This document shows positions 1-12,300 of a DNA stretch of 64,000 nt, in pieces. The stretch is from positions 620,001-684,000 of the forward strand of contig PDUO01000010.1 in NCBI GenBank assembly GCA_003008705.1, written 5' to 3'. The position numbers and the translations under genes are program-made. The notes beneath the pieces were generated by a model. It saw only the letters and a program-made list of their open reading frames with translations, was not told the origin of the DNA and did no database searches. This stretch comes from Pezicula radicicola (lineage: Eukaryota > Ascomycota > Leotiomycetes > Helotiales > Dermateaceae). Every line of letters begins with the position of its first letter. The first letter of the stretch is position 1.

Positions 1-2184
1 GCAGCCGACACATAATATTTTCGGATCCAACGCCGTTGCACTTTGCCCTTTTCCATACGCGCTTGCACCCATTTCAAGCATAGCGAACAGGGCCGTACGA
101 TGCGACCAGGACGAATCCCCCCCCAAGACCACGGAAAGTGACCAGACAGAGCCCTGCGGCATAACACGCAACAAAGCCAATCAGACCCTGTGCTATTGCT
201 GAGACTGAGAAAGCCTTCTCCGCCGACTCCTCTGGCCCAACACACCCCAACTTTGCAACAAAAAGCAATCATGTACAGCAATATGCCGGCGTTGCCTAAC
301 GATGTTCTTTCGTGCCTGGCTGTCGCGGACCTCTTCTTGAGGAAAGTGGTCGAGCTTAGTAGTCAAAGTGTATTAGGCAAGCCAACCACACACCTGGTTT
401 AGAACTTCAGTGATCCCAGGCGCCCTCGATAATCCATCCGGAAGCACCAAGGCGAGTCGCCGCGACATTGACATAACTGCGGATGAGACGAAGATCCTGC
501 TGGCCTACTATTATTCCATAACACGTCGGTCTTACGGCGTACATTTATTTGCCTTCGAGAGTAGAAGATCTTGCAGGGTAAGCAGCAGGAGCGAGGACAG
601 CACTGTGGTATCCGACTTCAGATGATCATATTTCGCAGAAGGTATGGTGCCACCACCAGTCTCTTCTCACCGTCTCTGTACCGTCCTACCTCAAAAATAA
701 TGGAATCCCACTCGTCAGCATTCACAATAATCCACTTTCCCATCATGCCCTGTGTGCTACAGAAACCCAAGGGACAGGCGGCTCTTGGGCTTGAGCAAAT
801 AATAATAGGTTTACATATTTTTCTTACGAGGATCCATCAATGATCCATGACTCCGTAGAGCATGGCTTGTTTCTCGAATTTTACTTTCCGTTTGCGGTGC
901 GGAGCTGGACAAAGCAAGGTCACGAATTATTGAAGCCCAGATGTACCATCACGATGAATCATGAATGGATAGAAGCTCCTGTCAAATTTACACTTTTCTC
1001 TCACCGCGGCTTTCTCTTTTACAGTACTACTGCATCTCACACACTTTATCCACAGGAACGGAGTAGTATCATGGCATGGATTATTGCTTTACTTTCCCGC
1101 TACAGCACCGTAGCACAAAGCTGATGAACCTTGAACGTATCAACTCTAGCTAGACCTTGCGTAATGGTGGTAGGCATTCAGCCTTTCTTCGGGATAGCAT
1201 CTAGAGTAGCTTGGAGGAATTCCGATCTTACAGTGGGCAAAGTTTCGCGCGATTGGTGTTTTGATGCAAATGGTCGCTCCCAGCTCAAGTGCATGCTAAT
1301 CTTTCGTCGTCAGACAGTCGCTCGCTCGTTCGCGGGATCATCTCATCAGAACCGAAACTATAGTTGTTTCCCTGCCGCATCACATGAGCTGAGTATTTTT
1401 GTACTACTACAGTAGTACAGTATATTATTGATGGCGGGCCGTTTGATTCATGTTGGGGTGCTAATCCAGAGGCATTTCATAATGAAATGACTGCTGTTAC
1501 GCCGAGCGGCCTTACCGCTGCCATCTCAGAGCCTTTCGGGTTGATTTCTTTTAGAGTTTAAAACTCCTGACGGACGATAAATCGACTGGCTTGCTACTTG
1601 TTCACTAGCTGGGCAAGGTTTCATTTGCTTCGGAACTTGGTAGCGACCACTGAGCTTTATTTATCATAAAGGCATCATCATGGCACGGGGAGGCGCTGCT
1701 GCACGCGACGCAGCGCCAAACCAGAAAAACTTGGTGTGTCGGTTGCACGCTCTGATAGGCAAAGTATTAATTATTCATGACTCTGTTGGCTCTGGTGGAT
1801 CTCACGCAGGTCGTCTTTGTTGTGGTTCGTATGATACGTAGAACAACGCATCGCGCTTTCGGAGAAATCGGATGCCAATAATGATGTTTTGCAGGCCTTT
1901 ACTGTACTGCGTGCCTCCTTTCTGGCCCCAATAATAGCCAATCTTCTGCACTGTACTGTTCCGACGGCAGCTGGCAATGGCATCCATCTAGAACTCAGCC
2001 ACAGGAGTGCGCACCTCTCTTTGAGTAATCACTAATTGCACCTCTCGGCGTTACTAGTCAACCTGGACTGGCAGGAAAGGCAAGTCGGTGGGAAATGGCA
2101 AGACAGATCGGCATGTCTTTGGACTCGGGTAACAGGGCATGGCACACAGGAGTAGCATGGCAAGCAAAGCTGTGGGACAAAAGC

Positions 2185-2214
2185 ACGAACGAACGAACGA
2201 ACGAACGAGCGAGC
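2185..2214. repeat. ACGA microsatellite
   Basis: About seven tandem copies of the tetranucleotide ACGA, the last ones changed to GCGA. It lies in noncoding DNA. Confidence 0.85.
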
Positions 2215-3120
2215 GCAAGCAACGCATCAAGCTTGATACGTGAGACAGACATAAGAGATCAGCTGCTGTAACCTTGAGGAGTGGGATTATGATTGTTGGG
2301 GCTTGCCGTCAAATTGTGGCGGTCTGTCTGACATTAACACGTCTAAAGTACTTAGGACCCGGTATTATTATTCGCACCACTCTGCTGAAGAGTCAAAGGA
2401 TTATTGTCTTGCGATGCGGCCGGCAGCAGTATGGCATTGCAAAGTGTACCAGGCACAAGGCAAGCAAACAAACAGAGTGTGCACCGGTTCCTCTTTCAGG
2501 CTGGATGGCCGACCGAGGATACCCAGTCAAAACTTACTTACGGGGCATAGCATGTCGTACGCAGCTCTCGGCTGCATTATTATTTGCGAGAAAGAAGCTT
2601 CTGTCAGGGGAAGAACAACGGAAGGAATTTTGGATTTTTTTTTTGGCTCTGGCGCTCTGAAATTTGTTACATTGGAGAGTGGAGACTTTTGCTTCTAGAA
2701 TACGACATGCTGGGCCCTCCGAGGTACAGGAATGCGGGGGGTTGAATGGGTGCTTTGGGTGTGCTTCGACCGTCTTGAATACCCATGAAAGATGGTGGTA
2801 TGGTGGTACAGAACGGAAGTCCCTCGGATTATTACAGTAGCTATCTTTGACATTACAGTGAACGTCACCGGTGCTTGTGACAAGATTACTTAATATTAGG
2901 TTGCCTCACTTTCGCCCTCCAATTTGCATTCACTGCAGCCAAGGGTTCCGATATAGGTCCGTTTAAGAGGAAAGACTTCAGCTGAGACTTGAGCCTCGAA
3001 GGTTGGACATCTTCTGATCTGAGCCCTTGACTGTTTGAAAGATGACCACCCCCTGAGTCCAATTCCAGAAATATCTGGGTCCCCACGGTCCCTTGGAGCA
3101 ATCACCGATCGATCACCAAG

Positions 3121-3150
3121 TAATAATAAAATAATAAAATAATAATAAAA
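3121..3150. repeat. AT-rich AAT/AAAT microsatellite
   Basis: A run of AAT and AAAT units in the noncoding DNA about 550 bases before the NAD kinase start. Confidence 0.8.
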
Positions 3151-3697
3151 GGATGACGAAGGAAAGGGTAAAAGAAAGGCGTGAAAGGGTACCGGGTACG
3201 GTACCGTAAAAGAAAGAAAGGGCATGGACTCGACAGGGAGGCGACTCGTGGTGCCTGTCAGGCTGATCCCGTCCTTATCGAATTTTACTATCGATGTGGG
3301 GTCGCAGGTTTGTGATCTGAGCCCCTCCAAGATCCAACCCTCGAAAAAAGATCCAACTTGAGAAATAAGAAACAAACAAATGCAAGAGCCGTTTTGCCAT
3401 TTCTAAAACTTCAATGCTGTACCAGTATTGGTACCCTATGTGCATGTGAAATGTATCGCATGCCAAGAGAGCCTGATTATATGCAAAAATCATGGGTGAA
3501 TGTGGAAGGAATATACGAGGTATAGAGCCCATTGTTTGACCGAGCTGCACTAGTCGTAGTAATCAATTATCCTCCGTCATCACGTACCCTACCTTGGGAA
3601 TAGTGACATCTCGCCAAGATAGGGACGTCATTCTGTAGCAAGAAAAAGATAGTTGAGGCACAAGCAAATTGCACACACTGTAGTAAAGAGAATCGCA

Positions 3698-5588
3698 ATG
3701 TCACAGTCCAAAGCGCCGCCCCAAGTCAATCTGACCATTCTTGATAACCAGAAGGGTGAAGGCTCAGGTCCAGTTGAAGAAGTACCTATGACTTAAGCCC
3801 CTCTCCGATGCTGACCTAGAGAGCTAATACGGGTAATGGCAGGAGCAAGATCATGAACATAGCGCAAGTGATTCGGAGTACCAGCATGCGCTCGAGGTCC
3901 GTAATATCCATCTCAGAATCTGCATTGACTGCTAATATGCCATTTGTCTGAATAGGTGGTCTTCGATGCCCAAAACGCATACCGACGAAAATCATCCCTT
4001 GTAGCTGCTGACACGCCAGCGCACGTCTTTCAGAGGAGAAAAAATACAGAATGCTACGTGCACGCACTTTTAGAGTCTCAGCGCAAGCAAGGACGAACGC
4101 TCGATACCGGCCTTGAGGATATTGCGGAAAGTCTTAGGCAGCGCAGAGTTGCAGACGACCCAAAGGAGGCAGGACGATCGCCATGTGAAACCTATAATCC
4201 CCTCGTTAAACCAAAGGGTGGTAGTGAGCCAGATACGGATACCAGTGGACAGGAAGACGAGAAATCGTGGAAGAAAAATCGACCCTTGCCTGATGAGGTT
4301 CAGAATGGCGAAGATCCGAGTGCGGTGCATAGTCGACTCCTCACAAAGAAACAGCTGTCCGACATGGCGTGGGGCGTTAGGGAACTAAGCAAACGTCTTG
4401 GAAAGATAAAACTTAAATTGAAGGTTAGGACTGTATTTTTGCTTACGAAAGCCCATGATGAGACTTTGATTGGAAATACAAGAGAGGTAGCAAGATGGCT
4501 ATTGAGTCCTGAACGGGATGTCAGGTATACAGTCTATGTAGAGGAAAACTTGCGCGACAACAAGAAATTCGATGCTGATGGACTCCTGGAAGAAATAGAA
4601 AAGGAGTCTTTCAAAGAGGGGGAGGTCAATGGCAATTCGAAGAGTGGTGGAAGGCGGCTGAGGTACTGGAACAACGATATGTGCAAGGCCAAGCCACATA
4701 CTTTCGACTTTGTTGTCACGCTTGGAGGCGACGGCACGGTACTATATGCTTCCTGGTTGTTTCAAAGAATCGTGCCTCCAGTCTTAAGTTTCGCCCTTGG
4801 AAGTCTGGGGTTCTTAACTAAATTTGATTATGAGGTGTTTGGAGATACTCTGAACAATGCATTTAGAGACGGGGTTACCATAAGTCTTAGACTAAGATTC
4901 GAGGGGACGGTGATGAGGAGTCAGAAGAGGAAGAAAAAGAGTACAGAAGACGGCGAGGTGGAAGGAATTGGTGAAAGGCGAGATCTGGTGGAGGAGTTGG
5001 TAGGTGAAGAGAAGGAAGATGAGATGACCCATGCTCCTGACGGAACCTACGAGATCCTCAATGACATTGTCGTTGACCGTGGTCCAAATCCCAGTATGTC
5101 ATTCTCCCAACTTAGAACAGGCTTGAGAACTAACAGATTTCCCAGCCATGTCTTCGACTGAGATTTTTGGGGATGATGAGCACTTCACCTCTGTACAAGC
5201 AGACGGTGTCTGCGTCGCTACACCCACAGGCTCAACAGCCTATAACCTCGCAGCCGGTGGCTCTCTCTGCCATCCAGAAAATCCTGTTATTCTGGTGACA
5301 GCAATTTGCGCACACACACTTTCGTTCCGACCCATCATCCTCCCTGACACCATCGTTCTCCGCATCGGTGTACCTTACGATGCCAGAGCGAGCAGCTGGG
5401 CGAGCTTTGATGGAAGGGAGAGAGTGGAGTTGCGGCCAGGAGATTATGTTACTATTAGTGCAAGCAGATATCCTTTTGCAAACGTCATGCCTCCGGGACG
5501 GAGGAGCGAGGATTGGGTCAATAGCATTAGTGGGAAGTTGGGGTGGAATACGAGACAGCGGCAGAAGAGTTACAAGGAGTGGTCTTGA
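3698..5588 (+). CDS. UTR1: NAD kinase (ATP-NAD kinase, Utr1 type)
   Basis: Phosphorylates NAD(H) with ATP to make NADP(H). I read four exons: 3698-3781, 3843-3896, 3956-5093 and 5146-5588, giving 572 aa, close to yeast Utr1. The phases join exactly, and the last junction yields the family stretch NPTMSSTE. The nucleotide-binding GGDGT motif is near residue 300, and the TPTGSTAYNLAAGG motif of NAD kinases is near residue 450. The first 110 or so residues are polar and not recognisable, with no obvious mitochondrial presequence, so a cytosolic Utr1-type enzyme is more likely than Pos5; that is inference. An acidic and lysine-rich insert lies near residues 365-400. The start was chosen because its 28 codons join in frame through two short introns, the second with a GTCCGT donor and a CTAAT branch site. 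The catalytic exons are certain; the two small 5' exons are less so. Confidence 0.92.
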
Positions 5589-6475
5589 GAAGAAAAGACA
5601 TTCTTAAATAGGCGACATGTAATTTCCATTGTACCCGCTTGGGGTGACATATCTCTTGTCGGACGATAATAAAGTACATAAATGGATACCCTACCAACCC
5701 CCTGCAGGCAACATAGCCACTCTCTCCATACCACCATACAACTAAAGTCGACATATGGTAACATCGTAGGGAGGCCTCCTCGATCTGGAAAATTTGGCGG
5801 TCAATTGCTCAACTCTTATTTCCAAATCAAATCAAATATGACATACGTCCTCATTGTGACGTGTATTCTTTCAAATCTCACAAACACATGATGGCTCTAG
5901 ACATCAAACCGGGACGGTCAACCACATCCGCAGAACGTATACTAGGCAGGCCCCCTATGAGCTACTACTAAAAGGTACTTTCCCCGTTGTTCTTTTATAG
6001 TGCTGTAGGAAAAGGAAATTTTTCTGTCAGCTACAGGTCCGCTATTACACAAAAATCAATTATTATGACAAGAGCCCTTTTAGTGAATATTAGGCAATAG
6101 TTAAGTGAAATGGACTATGTTGTGGATTATTTTTACTTTGTTGTCGATTGCATGAAGTTGTTGCTACAAATGCAGTTGTTGCTAATGATAATCACATGAA
6201 TATGACATGAATTATTTACTTAGATATGTGTAATACTAAAAGAGAATTGTTCTTTAAACATAAAACATTTCCGTGTTTGACTTTCCTTGCTTGTTGAAGT
6301 ATAAGATATACTTGCAAGTTGCACTACACTTAGCAAAGGTAGCCAGGTTGTTCTTGTCATAGATAAGTCATGAATTACTTTGTTAATTAAGTATAAACTA
6401 CTAGGTCCTATGCACTAGTACGAGCTTTAGTTGGGGGCAGACGTCTAGTTATGTCAACTCAAGTGTACTAGTAAG

Positions 6476-6547
6476 TTACTCAAATCAAGTTAGTCGTTCA
6501 AATCAAGTCAGTCGTTCAAATCAAGTCAGTCGCTCAAACCAAGTGAA
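6476..6547. repeat. 18-base minisatellite, four copies
   Basis: Four head-to-tail copies of an 18-base unit of the form TCGTTCAAATCAAGTCAG. The two middle copies (6494-6511 and 6512-6529) are identical and the outer two differ at a few positions. Similar units occur near 11463-11480 and 20385-20435, so the unit may belong to a dispersed family. Confidence 0.85.
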
Positions 6548-6717
6548 ATACTATGCCCCTTTGTAAGAAGTTGACTTTCATAGAACAACTTGTTTAACTA
6601 TATACTACACAGCTGAACTTTACCTTACCCCACTTGCTGTTTGTTACCAAGAGATTCTATGAATATGTTTTTCAAGTATATATACATTGCTTATATGATC
6701 TCTACACCACTCTACAA

Positions 6718-6891
6718 CAACGAATGGTCTCGAGTTACAACTTGTCGTGAATCATACTAATTGCCGTGAATCATTCATTGAAGTATAACTACTGAAATTA
6801 TCCTCACTCAATTCAGGAACGAACGGTCTCGAGTTACAACTTGTCGTGAATCATAGAACTTGCCGTGAATCACAGGAATTGCCGTGAATCA
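6718..6891. repeat. duplicated 38-base block with five GYCGTGAATCA motifs
   Basis: A 38-base block at 6718-6755 recurs at 6818-6855 with one difference, exactly 100 bases apart. Both contain CTCGAGTTACAAC followed by GTCGTGAATCA. The related GCCGTGAATCA occurs three more times, near 6763, 6862 and 6881, so the core appears five times in one orientation. The array ends about 300 bases before the RING-like start codon, where a cluster of binding sites or a leader repeat would fit; the role is inference. Confidence 0.8.
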
Positions 6892-7190
6892 TGAGGTTCG
6901 AAGTATATCTTCGACAATGCCAGCGCCAAGTCCCAATACACTCAACAACCATATCCACAAGAGCACCCACAACCACATTTTGAAACATATCCAATAGTCA
7001 TTACACACAAAATATCAAGTCTTAAACTCTACTTCAATTGTATTGGATCAAGCATACTTATCACCACGGACACTAAGCCTTCCCGAATTCAACAACCGTA
7101 TCCGCGACCCAGCTAAAGCATACCTACGCCTACAGCCAGACGGGAAACCTCTAGCCAACAAGATCCATACAAAAAATACAGCTTACAGTC

Positions 7191-8819
7191 ATGCCCGCAA
7201 TCCGCCGCTCCCCTCGAACCCTCTCCACCTTCCTCAATAACCAAGAACTCCCTTATTTCACCCCAGAACAATCCGTTCTCCTCTATGCACTCTCCCACTG
7301 CACTGGCTGGTCCGCCGAACGTATCTCACACAAGTTTCGAGATCTAACCAACATCTACTTCACTCCAGATTTGGTCTGGACGCACTACAACAACTGGATA
7401 TCGAGCCGGATTACAGTTGGAGATATGGTGCCAGAGGAGATTGAATTGATGAAGGTGGTATTATGTAATAATGGACTTCAATGGCAGGGTGTTGGAAGAT
7501 CTTTAAGTATGACTCTGAGACCTGTTTATGTGGAGTTTCAGAGATGTTGGTCTCCTAAGGTACGTTATTTTTGTATCCCGACTCTTCCTCCTCCTCTCCC
7601 CCTTTCGCTAAGCGAGGTCAATTTTACAAGCGAGGAGATAGAAATTATGAGACTGATATATTTGCAGGATGGAACCCCTCTTTTTGAAGGATTTACTACT
7701 GTATTACGTCAATCTGGAAAGGATATGTTACTTCAGCAGAGAAACTTCGCAGCTGTAGGAAAGTTGAATCCTCTCGAGGAGCAACTTGTCGCAAGGTCTG
7801 TCCCTTTGACCCTCCTACCTCTTACTCCCTGGCCGAACCATGCTAAGAAATTCTTCTGAAAAATTAGATTCGGACACTGGGTTACCGTGTTAATCAAAGA
7901 TACCCTTCGCTGCTGGGCGCGTGAGCTCAAATCCAAACTCAGTAAAGAGCCACTACTCAGTACACTCAACGCTCGACACCACGGGTATGTATCATTAATA
8001 ATCGAACACTTGAATTACTTCCAAGCAAGCTACGAGGAACTATACGGTAAAATGGATGAGCAACATCGACCACGATCTAGCAACCCAACACGCTTGTACA
8101 TCACAAACACAGGCTACGGAATCAAACTCTTCCTCGGCCTTTTGATGGCCGACCGCTTACAAGTCATAGATACCAAACGCAAACAACAAGCAGCCGAGAT
8201 TTCCTTTATAGAATTAGCACTCACTGAAGTACCAGAGGACTCAAGAGATTGTCCAGTATGTCAAGATCAGATGGGTGTTGCTAATCCCGAGGGAGAGCTT
8301 GAGATGCCGTTGAAGATGGTTGTTTGTTGTAACCAGGTGATTGGGAAGGAGTGTTTGAGAAGGTGGTTGGCGGAACAGGACACTTGTCCTTGTTGTCGGC
8401 ATGTCATATCTGATTCTTTTCAGGATAAGCTGTTTGAGAGTGACGATGACAATGAGGAGGAGGTGAGAGATGAGATTGCTTTGCAAGAGCAGCTTGTTGA
8501 TGCTGCTGGTGTTGGTGATACTATTGTTGTGGATGTTCCTCGTGGGTTGGGTCAGATGTTCGCCTCCCAAGCTTGGCACCACCATCGACCTGGGGATTTG
8601 ATGGACTCCCCTGCCGAGGATGCTCCTAGTCAGTATGGTGAGATGTCCGGGAATCAACTTTTGGACAACTATCGACTGGAGGATGTTCCTGGTCAACAGG
8701 GTGAAATTTTCGGCAACAGCGTTTCGAACGACAACAACCCAGCGGCTGATGACACTGGGATTGAGGATGAGTACACGTTTGTTGATGGAACATCTGATAA
8801 TTTCGTGATGGAGGGATAG
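7191..8819 (+). CDS. RING-like zinc-binding protein, possible E3 ubiquitin ligase
   Basis: Three exons are proposed: 7191-7559, 7617-7795 and 7868-8819, giving 499 aa. The second join produces a continuous RFGHWVTVL stretch. The first intron is 57 bases with no in-frame stop, so its retention would only add 19 residues. The N-terminal half has two similar helical segments beginning FTPEQ and FTSEE that look like a degenerate duplicated Myb/SANT-type region; this is a guess. Near residues 310-365 there is a RING-like pattern: CPVC, a spacer, CCNQVIGKEC, then CPCC. The positions where a classical RING has its second-site histidines read Gln and Gly, so the domain may bind zinc abnormally or be inactive. 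The C-terminal 130 residues are acidic and low in complexity. No specific orthologue recognised. Confidence 0.8.
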
Positions 8820-10232
8820 AGTCTTTACTGCTGTGGGTGATGGGGTTTTGATATGAATTTAGCATGGAGTAACGGGGTTTAGTTAGACTTCTTGTACACT
8901 GTTCTTTACTGGATGGAAGACTGAGGATCATGCATCGATGAGCTGAACATAGATAGACCTGTACAATAACCTTCGTTGCTTTAGCTTATGATAATGAATA
9001 AATGAATCGTTGCTTTCAAGCCGAATTTTCTCGGTGGATTTCCTGAAATTGCACGAACAACTTAAGTGCAGCGTTAGAGGCATGAGATTACTACAGCACC
9101 AGTGTCAATAGGTTTGCATAATGAGTTTTTAAACAACCCATATCACAAGCAACAACGCGCCCCACTACTGCTCTACATTCTCCATTTACATACGACGTAC
9201 ATCATTGAAAAAAATGCCCTTTACTCTCAGCAACAGGCAAAGTAGCCTGCCACAAACTAGAGCGAAGTGAGAGCGTGGATAAAGTTTGGGAGTAGTACAG
9301 AGTACTTCTAGAGGAGCCTTCAATGGTTTGTATCGATAATCAGAAAAACAACATTGTCTCTACAAGGCAGCTTGCATTTATACGAGGGTACCAACAGAAG
9401 GAATTCTAAAGAGAATTAAGAGGTTGAAGGATAGAATACAGACAGAGAAGAACTATCTTCTCTGACAAAAAGACTAGCACTGTCCGATGCAGACCCATTC
9501 CAGCATAAGAGTCAGTGCGAAGACCTGGCATAGATTTACAAATCGTGCTTCCCGTCAAGTTTAAACATAGGTACTGAAGGATATCAGTACCCAAACTAGT
9601 CCTTGGAAATTGAAGTAGGAAATTGAAGTCTTGACGAGAGCATGCTGCCGAAAAGTCCAAGCTGCATTGGGTGGCTCCAAGCTCTCTTCCTATGTATTTG
9701 GTACTTGGTATGCAGTTGAACATTTCAGAATCGAAGTATTGTGCTTTTTGGGAAGCAGGTGCTGCTGGTTGGTGGGAAACTGCTTGTCGAAGTGGCATGA
9801 TGCGAATGGAAGACAAGTTCTGTATCTGGAATTGGCACAAATAGTTCACTCACCTGAAGAAATCCAAACAGCTAACGGCGCTATGACTCCCTGTCACCTA
9901 AAACCCCTCCAAGTACACTTAGCACATTCGCACAAAATCTCATGTGGAGGTGGAAGTATTGACAGCTAGAAGCTATCTACACCCCAAACCGACGCAAATG
10001 AGGAGATTCATGATCCCAAGAGCTGCTCCATCGTACGGCGACCTATCGAACCAGAATCCGTCCAAGTGTCCCAACATCCTTCTGGAAAGCTCCATGCCAC
10101 ATCCACTCTTCATTGAAAGTAAATTCCGAATACTCCGTTCCATGTTTTGTAAATTCAGCGACGGTTTAGCCCCAGCCCCAAACTACCAATTTCCCTCCCC
10201 TTCAATACATCGAACGCGGAAATGTTGAAAAT
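8820..10232. other. intergenic between convergent genes
   Basis: Lies between the 3' ends of the RING-like gene (+) and the S29 gene (-). The longest ORF (9406-9849, minus) has no family resemblance and its codon pattern looks random. I see no RNA gene or repeat. Confidence 0.65.
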
Positions 10233-10594
10233 TTAACGGTGCTGTAAGCGTGGTCAGAATCTAGTCTTGCCATTTTCTTTGTGTGGGTGCTCTCTCGAGA
10301 TCGCATACCTTGACGAATCCAATATCAGCTGCCTTCTCTCTGAAGCACTGACGGCAGATGTTGAGGCCATATTTCCGGATGAGACCAGCCTTGTGGGTGC
10401 AAACTCGGCTGAAGAAGACCATATGTTAGCAATCTTGCCCAACAATCCATCGCATCAATTCGTGGCCATCCTCCCCTCCTTCGCAATTCAAATTCAAACT
10501 GGGTCGTATCGTCTCGCGGGGTCTACACATACCAGGCGCGGGCTCCCTTGCCGTAGGTGCGAGGTCTTGAGTTCCAGACTGATTCGTGAGACAT
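10233..10594 (-). CDS. RPS29: 40S ribosomal protein S29 (uS14)
   Basis: Small-subunit ribosomal protein at the head of the 40S particle. Three exons on the minus strand, 10594-10533, 10408-10309 and 10241-10233, give exactly 56 aa, the usual length of the family. The last exon encodes only His-Arg and the stop. The protein starts [17 protein letters not shown] and keeps the four zinc-binding cysteines (C21, C24, C39, C42) in CRVC and CRQC. The phases at both introns restore the conserved RACRVCTHK and GFVKHR joints, and donors and acceptors fit consensus (GTATGT/CAG and GTATGC/CAG). The gene is easy to miss because no single frame shows more than a fragment. It faces away from the small gene at 10948, and the two share a short intergenic promoter. 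Confidence 0.97.
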
Positions 10595-10947
10595 GGTTGC
10601 GGTTGTTTGTTGGTCGAAGGTGTCGAGTTCGAATTGTCGAGATGTCTGGGATACGCTGGAAGCTTTTGGTGGATTTCGTGATGGCGGAATTTTTGAGAAT
10701 CGGTGGTTGTGGGAGCTAAGCGGGAAGGTGGCTGAAGTCCGAGATGTGGCTGGTGAATGATCACGTGCTTACGTAGAGCATTATAGGTTTCCAGTTGAGC
10801 TTCGCGTTTAGAACCTCCAACGCGTCTCAACGATCTCGACGACAAACCTTCGGTGGGAAACTTAACTTTTCATACTCAGGAATTGTAGTTCTCCCTTTCA
10901 TTTTGACATAGGTTCTTCGGGTATAATATCTCGAATTCAATACCAAA
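10595..10947. promoter_or_regulatory. shared promoter of RPS29 and the small gene at 10948
   Basis: A 353-base gap between two divergent start codons must carry both promoters. I do not see a clear TATA box. The geometry is direct; joint control is inference. Confidence 0.6.
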
Positions 10948-11323
10948 ATGGTAATCCCATTTCACCCCACATCAACAAGCAACCCCAGCTAACACCCCGC
11001 AGTCCAAAGACTCAACCCACACCTACATCCACTTCAACCGCTCACGAGATGCGGATCTCTTCGAAGATTTCTGCAAAGACAAACTTCCAGATGACGAAAT
11101 CTACGTACCACCGCATAATCAGCCTATCAACCCTGAAGATGAGGATGACGTAGTCCCCGACCAACATGCAGCCTTTGGAATCCAGAGAGCTACGCAGAAG
11201 ACTAAGGAGGCTGCTTGGAAGGACTTGGGACTAGCTGAATTGATGAATAAAGGACCTGGGCAACAGGGTGGTTCTGGGAAGGGGAGTAGTGGTGTAAGCT
11301 CAAGCAGGATTATGCCCCGGTAG
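10948..11323 (+). CDS. small acidic protein of unknown function, start codon alone in exon 1
   Basis: The coding part of exon 1 is just the ATG (10948-10950). A 52-base intron with a GTAATC donor, a GCTAAC branch site and a CAG acceptor follows. Exon 2 (11003-11323) is open for 106 codons, giving 107 aa. The protein begins MSKDSTHTYIHFNRSRDADLF. The first 40 residues mix charged and aromatic residues. An acidic stretch rich in Asp and Glu near residues 50-60 is followed by a predicted helix with ATQKTKEAAWKDLGLAELM and a Gly/Ser-rich tail. I do not recognise the family. Support comes from the open frame with sensible composition, consensus splice signals and the shared promoter with RPS29. 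The missing ATG in exon 2 makes it easy to overlook. Confidence 0.72.
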
Positions 11324-12300
11324 AGGGCCTAAGAGTCCTTCTTTCGATGACATGTTTGATGGAAAGATGGAGATGATTTTGGGCTCTGGCTATGCATGGA
11401 TTTTTCTGAAGAGCGCGGGAATGTCATACTAGAAGATATTACCGAACCGACTTGGGAGTCAATTACTCAACTCAAGTGAGTAATCCAACTTGAAGCTAAA
11501 GGGAGTTACGTATGCTAAGCTAATTTCCGAGGCAGCCCAACGAACCTCCGGTTTGAGAGTTCAAAAAGCAAAGCTCTTGAGGCATATGCTCAGGTTTTTC
11601 CATGTTAGACTTGATGGCAAGTATCCTTAGGACTACTGGCTAGACAATTGACCGGAGTAACGTGAGGGTTGGATTGCTATACAGCACGAGATACCGCTTA
11701 TGGGGGACAAGCTAAACCGACAAAATTTGCTTCTTAACGACGCTCTCTCGAAAGGTCGCTTTGGTTTAGCAGGGTGGTTCAAATCAATACAGTATTTGGG
11801 ACACAAATCACCAGAAATAGCTTCTGAATCACCACTCTATGACTGCGATAGTGAATGCATCAGCAAACTTCTCCTTGCCAGTTTTGCTGTGCAATGCTTC
11901 TCTAACGTAAATTCATCTCTCCCTCCTTGACCACGCATAGTGCAGCATGCTAAGCGCCCTCTATAAAGTTGACCACCCACACAATTCTCCCATGATAGAT
12001 TTAACTCTCTCATAATAAAATCGGCTCCGATGACAGATTGTCCTCTCGCATGAGAGATACTCCAAGCTGCCCAGGTCGAACCAATCCTAGACTTCAGCCC
12101 AGGTAGTCTCCCAGAGAGGTCATTTTTCGTCTCTTTCCCCTTATGCTGCAGGTCTTAGCAGCCATAGATCCCACTAGCAGCAGATCAACACCCCAAACTC
12201 CACACAATGCCCCTTAAAACGCCGCCTCATAGCCATATAAAGGCCAAACCATCCCATTCAATGTAAAATAATGCGTCAATATCCGTCCCATCAAACCACA
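11324..12300. other. intergenic between convergent genes
   Basis: Separates the 3' ends of the small gene (+) and TRS31 (-). An ORF at 11700-11930 shows no family. A unit at 11463-11480 resembles the 18-base minisatellite at 6476. Nothing else stands out. Confidence 0.65.

Larger units (their letters stand above)
1..3697. other. intergenic, no gene recognised
   Basis: Every reading frame here is broken into short ORFs (159 codons at most) and none resembles a known family. Overlapping ORFs at 2274-2698 lie in two frames at once, which suggests chance. Visible structure is limited to two microsatellites, listed separately, and a small hairpin at 1692-1717 with 8-base GC-rich arms. The right part should hold the promoter and 5' leader of the NAD kinase gene. 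A multi-exon gene with very short exons cannot be excluded by eye. Confidence 0.6.
5589..7190. other. intergenic with AT-rich stretch and repeats
   Basis: No coding gene seen. The first part is the 3' end of the NAD kinase transcript. About 6000-6700 is AT-rich. Two repeat arrays (6476-6547 and 6718-6891) are listed separately. The last 300 bases should be the promoter and leader of the RING-like gene; they are CA-rich, as many fungal leaders are. Confidence 0.7.

Noticed and set aside
2274..2698. Two overlapping ORFs of about 130 codons on the plus strand
   Set aside because: They overlap in different frames and neither resembles a protein family; chance absence of stops is the simplest reading.
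2896..3375. 159-codon ORF on the minus strand
   Set aside because: It translates the AT microsatellite into a Tyr/Ile/Leu run and has no family pattern.
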